Source: Lactarius indigo
Lineage: Eukaryota; Basidiomycota; Agaricomycetes; Russulales; Russulaceae
Direction of reading: 5' to 3'
DNA: 64,000 nt
NCBI GenBank assembly: GCA_025766275.1
Contig: JAFKAC010000009.1
Location: 1,240,001 to 1,304,000, forward strand
Shown here: positions 12,966 through 23,565 of the stretch, piece after piece
Layout of the letters: every line of letters begins with the position of its first letter
Position numbering within the stretch: position 1 is the stretch's first letter
Program-made: the position numbers and the translations under genes
The notes under the pieces: model-generated
Told to the model about the DNA's origin: nothing
Database searches by the model: none
What the model saw: only the letters and a program-made list of their open reading frames with translations

Positions 12966-13467
12966 TCCATCTACCAAAGCTTCGTTGACTGTGGCAAATG
13001 TTATCGTAGAGTTCCGTGGACTCTGTTCCTCTACACACCTTTGTCATGTGCCAAGGTCCTGTAGGCAACTTGTATCAGATCATGGAGATGAGGGTACGTC
13101 TCAGGCATTCTCGATCCTAGGGAAGGAAGAGGAGGACGAGGCTTACATCGACGTGTACCGCTGGAACTATTTATGTCTACCGTCAAGGAGCCATCGTGAG
13201 CAATTTAAGGTTTTATCAAACGATTGTTTTCAGTATCAGAACAGTCTAACGGAGGATATTAAGTCCGCTCGCAGCCTACCCGCATCGTGTATTCCGAGTA
13301 ATGCGAAGAACGCGCAAAAAAAAAAGTGGGATCAGTACAGATTGGAGTTGTTCCGTGGGTATATTGATAAGCAGTATTTGGAAGTTTTGCCTTTTTTGAC
13401 TCGATCGCCTCCTGGGACCGTGACATCGCCTCCTGGGCGAGCTCTTACACCGACCTAGGCGCGTCTT

Positions 13468-13850
13468 CCCCCAATTGCACCCGAGATGACAACCAGTGCA
13501 GGTGCAGGTGCAGAAAAGGTCACCCAAATGCCCAAATCCTGTGCAGGTGAATGCCCGAATAGGATGCGCTTCTGAGCAATCGAACCATGTCTCACACCGG
13601 CCCGAGCCAAGACACCTCCCAATTGCTCCCGAGACGACAACCAGTGCCAGTGCAGGCGCAGACAGGGTATCTAAATGCACAAATCCTGTGCAAGAATATG
13701 CCCGAAGGTATGTCCTACCTCTTGACCGCCAGCATGACGCCTCCACCCCCAATTGCACCCGAGATGACAAACGGTACCTATACTTGTACCTGTATGCACA
13801 AATCCTGTGTAGCCTGAATGCCCGAATGGGACGCGCTGCCCTTTGGCCAT
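13468..13850. repeat. Degenerate tandem repeat, about 130-150-base unit, three copies
   Basis: Three diverged copies begin at about 13469, 13618 and 13748 with CCCAATTGCNCCCGAGANGA. Each then carries a GTGCAG-rich stretch (weak in copy 3), the phrase ACAAATCCTGTG (copy 1 has CCAAATCCTGTG), and AATGCCCGAA. Open frames in both directions through it are products of the repeat. No protein family is recognised. Confidence 0.7.
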
Positions 13851-15365
13851 CAGCTGCATCGGCCCCAGTGAAAAATGCGTCGGATGGGATAGAATTAGAT
13901 ATTCGGATTACGGATCTCATAGAAACATGACCGGTAGAAGATAAATCGAATTATTTAGCATACCTGCAGTTCACGACAGCCCCACGGGGCTTGCCGCGGG
14001 GCTAAAAGCAAGACCAAGAGTGTCGGACATCGTCGCTTATGCGTTTGTGCGCAAGCCAGATTTCTTTGGTGCAGATAGTACAGACGCAATTTTTTGACCA
14101 AGTCGCAGAACCTGAAGCTGGGACTATGGAGATGGTGTGGGCATCAGTCATTGCGACCTGATAGAAAGTGATGAGGTACGTGGTTCGCAGAGATAAGTTT
14201 TGTTAGTGACTTTCTGTGCTATCTTAATGCCCTTCTCGGCCAGTGTTTGGACCTTCATGAGACGCTCTTCAACTAGGCGTCGACCTCGTCGACTATAACC
14301 TTGCTTGTAGGGTGGAGATCTTCGCTGGTTTTTATTTTCTATTTTGGAACAGATAGGAACGAGAAAATGAGAATATACGACAACGTTGGTCCGTTTATGT
14401 ATCAAGCAAAGATTGGATTCGCGTCAGAGCACGAGATCGGCGAGCACTTTGCGGCGTACGAGCAGCCGCGTGGCGCGTCACGGAAGAAAGGAAACAAAAA
14501 CCTCGCGAAGAAAAGTAGACTGAGGCAGGAACGGTATGATCGCCACGGAACATGGTGGTGTATGCGCGCCCGAATGAGAACGCGACGAACAAAGACCACT
14601 GGAACGATGGGACGTGGCTAAGAGTGGCGAGAATGGTGACCGTCAGTTGATAAATGTGTAAAGGAAGCACACACAGACACCCAGTTGAGGTAAAACAGGT
14701 AATGCAGATGGGATAGTAACAGGAATAAATGTAAAGGGGGGAAGAGGCAAGTCATGATTATAGGGGAAGTCGAGCTGACTGGTGGCGCGCACCCTCGACA
14801 GCAGAAAGTGTGATGCGACGAGAAAAATATTGGGCCCCAAGGTGTCGAACGAGATTGTTGGGTCGGATGGCGGTGGTTAGAGGCATCTTCTACCTCTAAC
14901 TCTGCACCCGGGCCAAGTGTGAACGTTTGAACAATGGGCGTCAGGGCCCGGTGAACGCCCAGTTCCGTCACCGGTTTCTGGAGGACACATTTGATCTGGT
15001 CATCTGAACCTGAACATGCAAAAGGCACGGCATGATCAAGAAGCGCTGGTTAGCGCTGGTTCGGATGGCATGTTTGGTCTCATGTTCGTCCTATCCACTC
15101 GTTCTTAGGTAATTTCAACCTGCCAATGACCTCGTCAAGCAAGGCATCGTTTGTGGCTGGCACATGTGGTGCGTGACCGGATCTCACGCGTTTAGAGTCC
15201 ACACCACTTCCGAGAACTACGTCTTTGTTTACACAGAATAGCGTGACACCTCTTTCCAACAGTTCTAAAACACAGTATTTATCGAATCTATTACACCATA
15301 GCATTGCATGTAGTCTAATGATAAAGTAACGGTGAGTGGTATGCGGTTGGTCAGATAGCACGTGT
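13851..15365. other. Intergenic, nothing supportable
   Basis: No gene, RNA or mobile element can be supported here. A GC-rich short inverted phrase (GCCCCACGGGGC region near 13980) is visible, without further context. A minus-strand open frame of 93 codons at 15080-15361 has no recognisable feature. Confidence 0.4.
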
Positions 15366-16878
15366 CTACAAAGTAAAGTTACCGTATTCCCACTGGAAGC
15401 AGTCCTACAAGGGGGTCAGAGACCAACACACAGAACAAGCAAGTGCGTGGTACCGGCGTACCACGCAATCGTCCTGTCTCTTGATCGGCGGTACTTCGAG
15501 GCCTTGTTCCTCCGCCGCAGCCCACGGCTTCGAGAGTATGTTCTCGATAACCGTCGCGATCGGGTGGGTGGTCAAGCGCACAGACCAAGAAAGGTTCGTC
15601 ACGGTGTCGTACTCGATGATGTTGCCGAGGTGACACTGGCTCTCCATCGCGTACCCGGCAACGCCGCACGTCGATAGTTTGCCCGTGCAGGTGCCCATGG
15701 CAATGGGATCCGCGGTGTGCCATACGTGCGTGATGTGGTGTGTCGATGGCTATACGGTGACGCGTCGGAAGTGAGCGCGGACCATACTCGTAAGTACTCG
15801 GACCGGAACGGAGAGCGTACGGGAGACGGCAGGTGCAAGCGTTGCGCGGCCATGCGCTCGCCTGGCGGCTCGAATGCCACAACGGGCGCGCCGAACGTGA
15901 CTCCCAAGAGCGAAGCAAGCGCGCCGCCGAGGGAGTGACCAATAATCCATATATTCGCGTTGGGATACATTGCAGTGATGTTGTTGTACAAATTCTGTTT
16001 TCGCAGGAGTTAGTGGTGAGGATCCACGCGGGGAGAAAGGGCTGCGTACGACGCCAGTGGGATAGAAGAGGCTCTCGTCGATCAGAGCTGTCTCGACGCA
16101 TTCTTGGTTACACTTCCCGTTTCCACGGAAGCAGTCGCATACGGGTGTCCACCCGCTGCTGACGCGCGCACAGCAGCAGCTGAAGAGTAGGTTGTCGTTC
16201 AGCTTGTCCTTCTCTATCGTCGGCCCCCCGCCAATGTATGGGACGGACGTGCCCTTGATCGTGAGAGCGACGGTGCTGTTGTCCTCCGTCGCAAAGACAT
16301 ACCCGCGGAAGCCATCGTCGTCTGGCTCCCACCCGACTGGCATACCCTGCGCTCAGTAGCACAAACAAAGGACATCAGTTCCTCTTTTACAACAATGGCG
16401 GCGGCCTACGCACGACGTTCCACTCGTCCGTCAGGTTGTACCACCCGCTGGCGCCGGGCATGAAATACGCGTCGCTTGTCATCTTCGCGAGCAGCAGGAG
16501 CGTCTCGCGACGCGTCACATCCGGCCCAGGCACGTCGTCCTCATCCCAGTCCAGTGCTGCGCTCTGCCCGCGCATGGACATGTGCCGCGCACGTGTGATC
16601 GCTGCGAACGACGGCGGGCGCGCCGTGCGCACGGGAGAAGTGCGGATAGACACAGGTGGTGATGCTAGGTTGCTGGAGGAGGAAGCAGCCCCAGGCCCGC
16701 CGGGTGGCAGGTCAGCAAAATAAACCCGCGCAGATGACGTCGTGGCGTGCATGTGCCGTAGACGAAAGTCCAACGATGGCGGTGGCCTTGCATGAGGATG
16801 ATGTTCGGAAACTTCAGAAGGTAAGAATTTGCTGAGTATAGAGAGGGCGAGGTTCGCCAATGATATTGGAAGCAGCAT
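15366..16878 (-). CDS. ATG15: Autophagy-related lipase ATG15 (class 3 lipase)
   Basis: ATG15 is the vacuolar phospholipase that breaks down autophagic and Cvt bodies; it reaches the vacuole as a type II membrane protein through the MVB route. Five exons close in phase: 16414-16878, 16050-16346, 15821-15994, 15462-15749 and 15366-15404, for 420 residues. A hydrophobic N-terminal anchor (MLLPISLANLALSI) is followed by a low-complexity linker. Then come the family blocks GWEPDDDGFRGYVF, FSCCCARVSSGWTPVCDC and the nucleophile elbow GHSLGG (Ser275). RLHLPSPPSTHHITHVWHTA follows, where the Asp after HTA and the His in RLTTHPIA complete a Ser-Asp-His triad. The last exon gives DCFQWEYGNFTL, the Cys-rich tail typical of the family. 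Donors here favour GTACGC. It looks fully functional. Confidence 0.95.
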
Positions 16879-17002
16879 ACCTGGTGCGGAGATAGTATCG
16901 AGTCAACAGCTTTTTGTGGGATCCTCGTGCATGTAGCTTGGCCACCCGGGCCGGTCCTTGCCGCCAAATCTGAGTCCCGTCGGCCCACTGAGACGCTGGT
17001 CA

Positions 17003-17662
17003 TCAAGCCCACCAGCGTCGCAATGGAAAGCCGTTTTTAAACTTATTTTTAATACAGAATTTTATTACTTGGTTCGCCAGGCTCCGATTATCTTCGCGTG
17101 TGTTCCACATGGGCCGATATGGAAGATTTGAGTGTTCTAAGGCGAGCTTATGTTTCAATTCCGCTAGTGTACTACTCAGGGAGGCACTAACACGAAACTC
17201 GCTGCGTCTATCGCCCTCGGCCCTACTTGGACTATATACACCAGAAGGTTCAGGGTGAGACACCGCGAAGACCTCCAGCGGGCTCTCCGGATCTCTCCTG
17301 GGCTCCAGTGGGCCGTCGGAATAGTTATCCGAGTCACCCAGCGCGCCTTCCTGCCTCATCTTCCTCTTGTAATCGTCCTTCTTCTTCGGCTTCCAACCTC
17401 TGTAGCAGACTTGCGGCAAAGTGTGGCCCGTGCCTGAAAAACCTGGGAACTGGATATTGTGGCTGACTTCCGTCTTCAGAACTCCAGCTCTCACTCGCGG
17501 CACACGTGGGTCCCGTGGTTTCTTCGTCTTCGTCGAAAAGGTGTAGCTGTGCGGGCCGAACCATACACCCACCTGTTGTTTTGTGATGTTTCTTTTGAAC
17601 CTGCTCTTCTCAACGTCGTCGTCGGTCTTTCCGACAGTCTTGAGGAACTTGAAGGTGCCCAA
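17003..17662 (-). CDS. Hypothetical protein, 219 residues
   Basis: An uninterrupted frame 124 bases upstream of ATG15 on the same strand. It is rich in Lys/Arg and Pro, with a basic middle (KPKKKDDYKRKMRQ) and an acidic patch (DSDNYSDGPLEPRRDPE); no signal peptide, membrane segment or known domain is seen. The adjacent gag-like relic suggests that this could be part of an old transposon. It could also be a chance frame; length is the main argument for it. Confidence 0.3.
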   Translation of the reverse strand: MGTFKFLKTVGKTDDDVEKSRFKRNITKQQVGVWFGPHSYTFSTKTKKPRDPRVPRVRAGVLKTEVSHNIQFPGFSGTGHTLPQVCYRGWKPKKKDDYKRKMRQEGALGDSDNYSDGPLEPRRDPESPLEVFAVSHPEPSGVYSPSRAEGDRRSEFRVSASLSSTLAELKHKLALEHSNLPYRPMWNTREDNRSLANQVIKFCIKNKFKNGFPLRRWWA

Positions 17663-17802
17663 ATCTGGTACAATTATGTAGTTGCAACGGATTTGAGCAC
17701 CTCGCTAGATGGACCTGCGACGACCAGTTCAAGGACGACATTACGCAACAGGTGGCTGTATAGTTCGGCCTTATATAATGTCATCCATATCACTTACCGC
17801 TC

Positions 17803-17932
17803 CAGCTGAGCCCATGAACTTTGATGCGACAGCCACTAGCCGCAATCGAAGAAAAATCCCCACTAACCCTCGCTGTTATAATTGCAACGGGTTTGGACAC
17901 CTTGAACATTTCAAGCTGACCAAGTCTAATTA
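17803..17932 (+). pseudogene. Retrotransposon gag relic with broken zinc knuckle
   Basis: The segment reads AEPMNFDATATSR, then PRCYNCNGFGHLEHF before a stop. This is the junction usually seen at the end of Ty3/gypsy Gag, where a CX2CX4HX4C knuckle follows a short linker. The final Cys of the knuckle is absent, so the knuckle is incomplete. No flanking LTR was found, so this is a fragment. Confidence 0.55.
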
Positions 17933-18351
17933 GTAAACAAGAGCACGAGCCCTAGTTTAGCTCGTGAACCAACTCTTTGAGCCCTTACTTGCCATCAATC
18001 ATTGGCAGTCAGAGTCATATGCTCGTGTCGGGCAGTCCATTATCATACAATGAGTCCGAGTTACATCAAGCCAATGTACAACAAGTTATATCTAGCCAGG
18101 TGAGTCAATCGGTACTGAGATTTAGATTTGTTTGCCGATAGCCCGCAAATGATTCACCCCCCTACCGAAATCGGGAAACGCTGACTAGCTCTGGCGGTTA
18201 GTGGAATAGTTGTACGTTACAGATGTTTCTCACCAACCTCTTAAGATTGCGCCTCTCCTGTGACATCGTACAATCATGCGTCGTGGCTCTAACCAAGAAA
18301 CCCATTCTCTTCTGGACTTGATGACTCAGCTGAAACCGACGAAAACACGCA

Positions 18352-18477
18352 TCAGAAACAGGAGACAAGTATTCCTGACAATAGCAAACCTTCAGCAGCG
18401 AGCCCAAGATCCAAGGGCATTGCTGCTCCAAGAACGGCGAGGATCGGGATGAGGAACAACGCCAAGTAAGTGCGCAT
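18352..18477 (-). CDS. Possible short secreted peptide (41 residues)
   Basis: The frame starts MRTYLALFLIPILAVLGAA, a textbook signal peptide with an n-region Arg, a long hydrophobic core and small residues at a likely cleavage site, followed by PLDLGLAAEGLL and a stop. The frame may continue through an unseen intron. Without expression data this remains tentative; a chance hydrophobic frame is the alternative. Confidence 0.25.
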   Translation of the reverse strand: MRTYLALFLIPILAVLGAAMPLDLGLAAEGLLLSGILVSCF

Positions 18478-19630
18478 GATGGCTGAGCGGCACAGGAGAA
18501 CAGTGACGACTGAGCTGCCGTGAAGCGTCGAAAACACATCTCTTCTTTTATATCCGCTGACCCCAGCGAAAAGCCGCAGTCGAATCACGGTATAGGACGG
18601 ACTCGTGCTCAAGTCACCGCGACCTACCGCAGAGATCAGACGGAGAAGACGACTGAAAGCACTCTACACGTTTCCGCACTGTGACGTGATAACGAGGAGG
18701 GCCGCACACTGACGACTGCTTCTATTATTGAGTAGGTTCTATGCATGGGAGCTAGAAGGTGCGAAGTGTACGTGTATGCACGGGCGACGCAGTCCGAGGG
18801 CACCATCGTTGCTCTTACACCGAAACTTCGAGAACCCAATCGTAGTTCATAAGTGTTGTGCAATAAGGACTCCTTTGTTCCCAGACGGGTAAGGCAGAAG
18901 GGGAGGCTCAAAGTGGGGTCGAAGGTTTGTGCGCCACGGGGCACTATAATTCCCACAGCTAGTGACGTGGTAGTGGTTGGCGGCCCCAAAATGGTATGTG
19001 GAAGTCAGAAAAACTGTGGGCCGAGGGCCAGCTGATAAGTCGTAAATGCAGCAGAACACCGAGCCATGCGAAAAGTTGCTCTGAAGTGATAAGGTAGAGT
19101 TTGGGGCTCTGACACTCGGTATTCGACAGAAGAACAATGTTCAGTTACCAAATCAATTGCCTAGGTCACGACCAACGCTAGACTAGGAGCCGACTACAGT
19201 AAAAGATCTGGGAAATTCGGGAAGGGCGTCATAGTAACTTAGTCCCGTGCCTCGGACCAGTAACGTGCAGTAACAGTGATGCCGTATGCCAAGTGGCGTC
19301 AGTGTACGCAAACAAACTAGCGTGTCCCAAGCTGTCCGATCAGGTATTGGGACGAAACAGGGGGTGCAAGAACCACGACCCTAGGGAAATCCGTGACAAG
19401 GCAGCAAGGGACGATAGCTCCAGCTAGGCATACACCCACAGACCTGAGGCCACGTTCACACGGTATCCCCACAAAGTACGACCGAGACTGACACGAGCAC
19501 GTGGACCGCATAGTTTGCAGGCAACACGTCGCAGATCAGACAAGGTATCGTGGGAAGCGGCGAGCCAAGTAAAGCACTTGAGGATCCATATAGTTCCCAC
19601 GCCTACTTGCCGGCGACTGGCCTCCCAATA

Positions 19631-20915
19631 ATGCCAGACACCAAACGTCCCCAAGAAGGCGGCGAGAGACCCAAAAAAAAGCGATTTCGCTCGGTGAGGG
19701 GAATTAGTGTGCGGTGCTTAAGCGCATTTGTTTCATGCCACATGCAGGATGGTACCCCAGTCTGGGGGAAAAGGTCGATCGACGGACCAGGGATATGGGT
19801 GAGCTGTGTCAAGGGAAAGGAGAAGCAGACGGTTGGGGAACTGTACGATTTATTTGAAAGCGTCAGTCGTGCTGTGATTATTCTAGTTCTTTATCTCCAT
19901 CTTTCCTCTAGCTTGCCTCCGAGCTCTGGCCAGAGACGGCGGCTGTCCCCGATGGCGGCGCCAGTGACGAAGACGGCCGTGACGATCCAGACGAGGGCGC
20001 AATGACGGAGGATCTGGAAAAACAAATATCGAAGGAGCTTGCGTCGATCAAGCGGCCGCGCAAAGAGCAGATATTCGGTAAAGTGGTACTCCACCTGCCT
20101 TGTTCTTGATGATAATTCTGAATTCGGCGGCTGGTCTGATCATGCAGCAAACTGCCAGACGAACACACCATGCGGTGCGCCGGGCATGGCCCCACCTTAG
20201 TGGATGATCGTTTTTCTCTAAACAGAAAGATTTCTTTTCCCCGCCATGCATGCAGTGATCTTCATCTCGTGCAAGGCGCCCGTAGATCCCGTCAAACTCG
20301 TGCTCAAGTACATCGAGGACGTCGAAACGACCGGGGTGACCCGAACGAGGTGAATCAAAACAATTGTACTTTCCCCCCTCCCAACTGTTGCAGACCCCGC
20401 GTGGGTTCGTTCACAAGGTACACTCATCGTCTAACGCCGGTTACGAATACATGTGTCGCGAACGTCCCTGAGATCAAGTCTCTCGCACAGCGCGTGCTGA
20501 AACCGTTCCTGGCGCAGCACCCAGGCTCGGACTTTCGAGTGCGTCACGCTGATTTCAAAACCACGCTCAATCATGGCCGAAATTGAATCACGCGTGCAGT
20601 ACAAGATTGAGCTCAAAGTACGGAATCATAATTCGATACCGCGGCAGACGATCATCGATACCGTGGTGTCGTGCGCTCCGAGCGAGTGGACCGTCAATCT
20701 GAACGATGCTGAAGTTTACATCCTTGTCGAGGTGTTCAAGGCAAGGGCATTCATGCATTTTCCGCAAGGGCGACTAATGTAAAGTGACTATTAAACAGAG
20801 CATTTGTGGCGTCGGAATCGTGAAAGACTACTACGCGCATCAAAGGTTCAATGTGATGGAGATTGCGAACGCAAAGAATGCGGATAAACTTGAAGGCGAT
20901 GGTCGAGTACAATAG
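19631..20915 (+). CDS. TAN1: tRNA acetyltransferase-type THUMP protein TAN1
   Basis: TAN1 is the THUMP-domain partner needed for N4-acetylcytidine at position 12 of Ser and Leu tRNAs. Eight exons, 19631-19693, 19748-19861, 19912-20077, 20148-20174, 20256-20349, 20418-20538, 20600-20740 and 20799-20915, close to 280 residues, the family size. The N-terminus is basic (RPKKKRFRS). The family blocks are VIFISCKAPVDPV, RYTHRLTPVTNTCVAN, YKIELKVRNHNSI, then VEVFKSICGVGIVKDYYAHQ and RFNVMEI near the end. The seventh intron begins GC rather than GT (AAG|GCAAGG at 20741); only this choice keeps VEVFKSICGVG intact. Exon four is only 27 bases. It lies upstream of CAP2 in the same direction, 187 bases apart. 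Confidence 0.92.
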
Positions 20916-21102
20916 ACATGAGATGGCGTCAACTTCGCGTAGTAGAAATCATGATGTATGCCCGTGTACATTGAGCGCCTACTGTAATTCCATTTCGAGT
21001 GGCTGCCGCATCTGTACTGTATACCTGAACGCCATCAATTTGGCACAACTTTGCCACCGGCCTCCTCAACCCCAAATTCAAGTCGCAAAAAAAAAAGTCG
21101 TC

Positions 21103-22341
21103 ATGGATATCGTGTCGTCGATGCTCGATCTCATGCGGCGTCTCCCGCAGACCAAGATCGAGGAGAACGTCGATGCGCTCGTGCAGATAAGTCCCGACTA
21201 CGCCGACGATCTCTCAGGCAACGTCGACCAGCCACTGAAGTTGCGCGTGGACAAAGCGACGGGCAAGGAGTACCTCGCTTGCGTGTACAATCAGGACGGC
21301 GAGAGTTACAGGTGCGCAGGGATCTGTTGGGATAGATCCCCCGCCTTTGATTGACCGACCGTGGTAGATCGCCTTGGTCGAACGAATATGACCCTCCATC
21401 GGAAGATGGCCCCGTCCCTCCCCCGAAACTGCGGAAACTTGAGATTGCGGCGAACGAGGCGTTCGATACATATCGCGAGATGTGAGTTCCTTCCCTTCAC
21501 ACAGACCTCAACAACTGTTGTTGGCACGCTATTGGTGGCACGCTTAAAACGCAAAAAAAAAACCCCATCATGTGCCACCCAACCCATCTATCCTAGCCCG
21601 TCAATTAACCGTGATGTAATGGCTTTCATTGTCATAGGTACTTCGAAGGCGGTGTATCCTCCGTCTTTCTGTGGGACCTCGAGGACGGCGGTTTCGCAGG
21701 CGTGGTACTTCTCAAGAAAAGTACGTAAATGTCGTGATTGATTTCGTTGGACCGCCCCCCAACCCCGCTACTGTAATTAATACATCATTTGCTCGGAATG
21801 CGGCTGACACCATAACCGTGCACCTCCTTTGGGGCTCATTCTTTCCAGCGCTTACGCCGGCGTCGCCCTCGGAACCGTCTGGGAGCTGGGACTCGATACA
21901 CGTCTTCGAGACTGTGGAGCGCGGGCGCCAGGCACACTACAAACTCACTTCAACGATTATGCTGCAACTCATTACGCGTCGTGAGAGTGTGGAGGCTAAT
22001 TTTGATGCGAAAGATTCCGCGGCATGGAAGCATGATGGGGAGGTCAGCCTGAGCGGTAGCATGACCCGGCAGGTATGTATCGCCGTATGTGGCTGGAATG
22101 TACCCTAACTTGTATACGGCAGACGGAGCAGGACCATCCGGTGCAGGATGGAACATCACACGTGCAAAATGTTGGGAGGATGGTTGAGGACATGGAGATC
22201 AAGATGCGTAATCTGCTGCAGGAGGTGTACTTCGGAAAGACGCGTGACGTAGTACACGACCTCCGAAGTTTGGATGATCTTGAGAAGGCGCGCAAGCAGA
22301 GGGAACTTCAGAAAGAGCTCGTGGGCTTCATCAAGCGGTGA
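21103..22341 (+). CDS. CAP2: F-actin-capping protein subunit beta
   Basis: This is the beta subunit of the heterodimer that caps actin barbed ends at cortical patches. Five exons, 21103-21311, 21368-21481, 21638-21720, 21849-22072 and 22123-22341, give 282 residues, normal for the family. Diagnostic blocks are [20 protein letters not shown] at the start, [12 protein letters not shown] across the first junction, [20 protein letters not shown], and [20 protein letters not shown]. The block [16 protein letters not shown] is followed by the coiled C-terminal tail [19 protein letters not shown] that contacts actin. The ATG at 21103 gives the standard short N-terminus. Tail-to-tail with the cyclophilin gene. 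Confidence 0.95.
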
Positions 22342-22607
22342 TAGGACTTAAGAAAACCTTGATAGCGTGGAATTGTATGCTATGATATGATATGTGTGGC
22401 TACTTGAAACCCTAAAAAGGGTGTTGCTTAGTGGTGGTCGGCGGAAACAAGGAAGGTTATCACATGTGGCAACCAGAGCTCGAGTCCACGAGGTCAAGGC
22501 CGGGGATAAATGGTAAATCAACTCACTAGCGGAGAAGCAGAATTTGGCACGTGGCACAACGGAGGAGGGGCGCATCGCGCGATGGGCATTGGAACGGAAG
22601 ATTCCGA

Positions 22608-23436
22608 TCAAGATCGTAACTCGGCATCTGCTATCGGATTCGAGTGGATGGTAATCTAATTAATTTGTTGGTCGAAAGAAAGCAAGACGGGGGCAAGATC
22701 ATACATGCGTGAGTTTGATTTCTGACAGCGGACGGTTTTTGTTGTTGACAGGAACTCGCTCCATGGCGTCGAGAGTCGAGTCGTGGCCGTCTATGACCTT
22801 GCCGAAAATGGTGTACTTTGAATCGAGATGGGACTGTTTGGCGTAGGTTATGAAGAACTGAGACTTGTTAGTATCGGGGCCAGAATTTGCCATTGCAACG
22901 ACGCCACGGGCGTTGAACTGGGAAATGAATGATGAGAACGTAGATAGGCGCCGATTACAACGGCTCCGATTGGAGTGGAAGAATGAATCACCTTTAGGGT
23001 CGAGCGAATTTCATCAGGAAAAGGACTGCCCCAGATTGATTGACCGGCTTTTCCAGTTCCAGTGGGATCGCCCGTCTGGACCATAAAGCCTTTGATATTC
23101 CTATGAAACAGGCAGCCGTCGTAATAGTTTGATGCGCAGAGTGCCAAAAAGTTCTGTTTGGTGGAGAGAAAGGTAAAAGCTATGACGAGGACAGATGGAG
23201 TTGGGAGCACCTCGGCGGTTTTTGGGACAGCCTCGCAAAAAATTTCGATCTGAAATACAGTAAGGATGTGTATGGAGCACACGGTCGCGAGGGGAGAGAT
23301 GACTAACCTTGAGATCACCATGGGTGGTGTGTAAGGTTACGGACTTGAAGGCGTCATGTCAAAAACCAAATGATGATGAGCAGGATGGATGGCACAGACC
23401 ATGGTTGGGGTGATGGTTGCTTACAAAACATAACAT
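22608..23436 (-). CDS. CYP10: Peptidyl-prolyl cis-trans isomerase, PPIL3/CYP10 type
   Basis: A single-domain cyclophilin of the spliceosome-associated PPIL3 group. Six exons, 23425-23436, 23308-23343, 23211-23249, 22992-23153, 22705-22917 and 22608-22655, sum to 169 residues in closed phase. Landmarks are [83 protein letters not shown] and ITIHSNP near the end. The catalytic Arg (in FHRN) and the peptide-binding Phe and Met of GFMVQ are present. The tiny first exon (four codons, MLCF) is the least secure part; it is the nearest ATG that splices in phase. Its start lies 129 bases from the divergent G-alpha start, so the promoter region is probably shared. Confidence 0.92.
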
Positions 23437-23565
23437 AATTCAAATCGAGGACAGCCCCTGTCCCTTATTAAACTCAGTCACTCCCTCTTCTCAAGCTCAA
23501 GCCCAAGGGTCCGACTACCCCTTCCCCTCCCCTTCCCTCCCCTCCTTCCCTCCCCCCTCAAAGTC

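Noticed and set aside
13276..13930. Long frames on both strands (about 140-210 codons) as genes
   Set aside because: They run through the degenerate tandem repeat and owe their length to it; no domain or splice context.
15080..15361. A 93-codon minus-strand frame downstream of ATG15
   Set aside because: No domain, no in-phase junction to ATG15, whose last exon closes at 15366.
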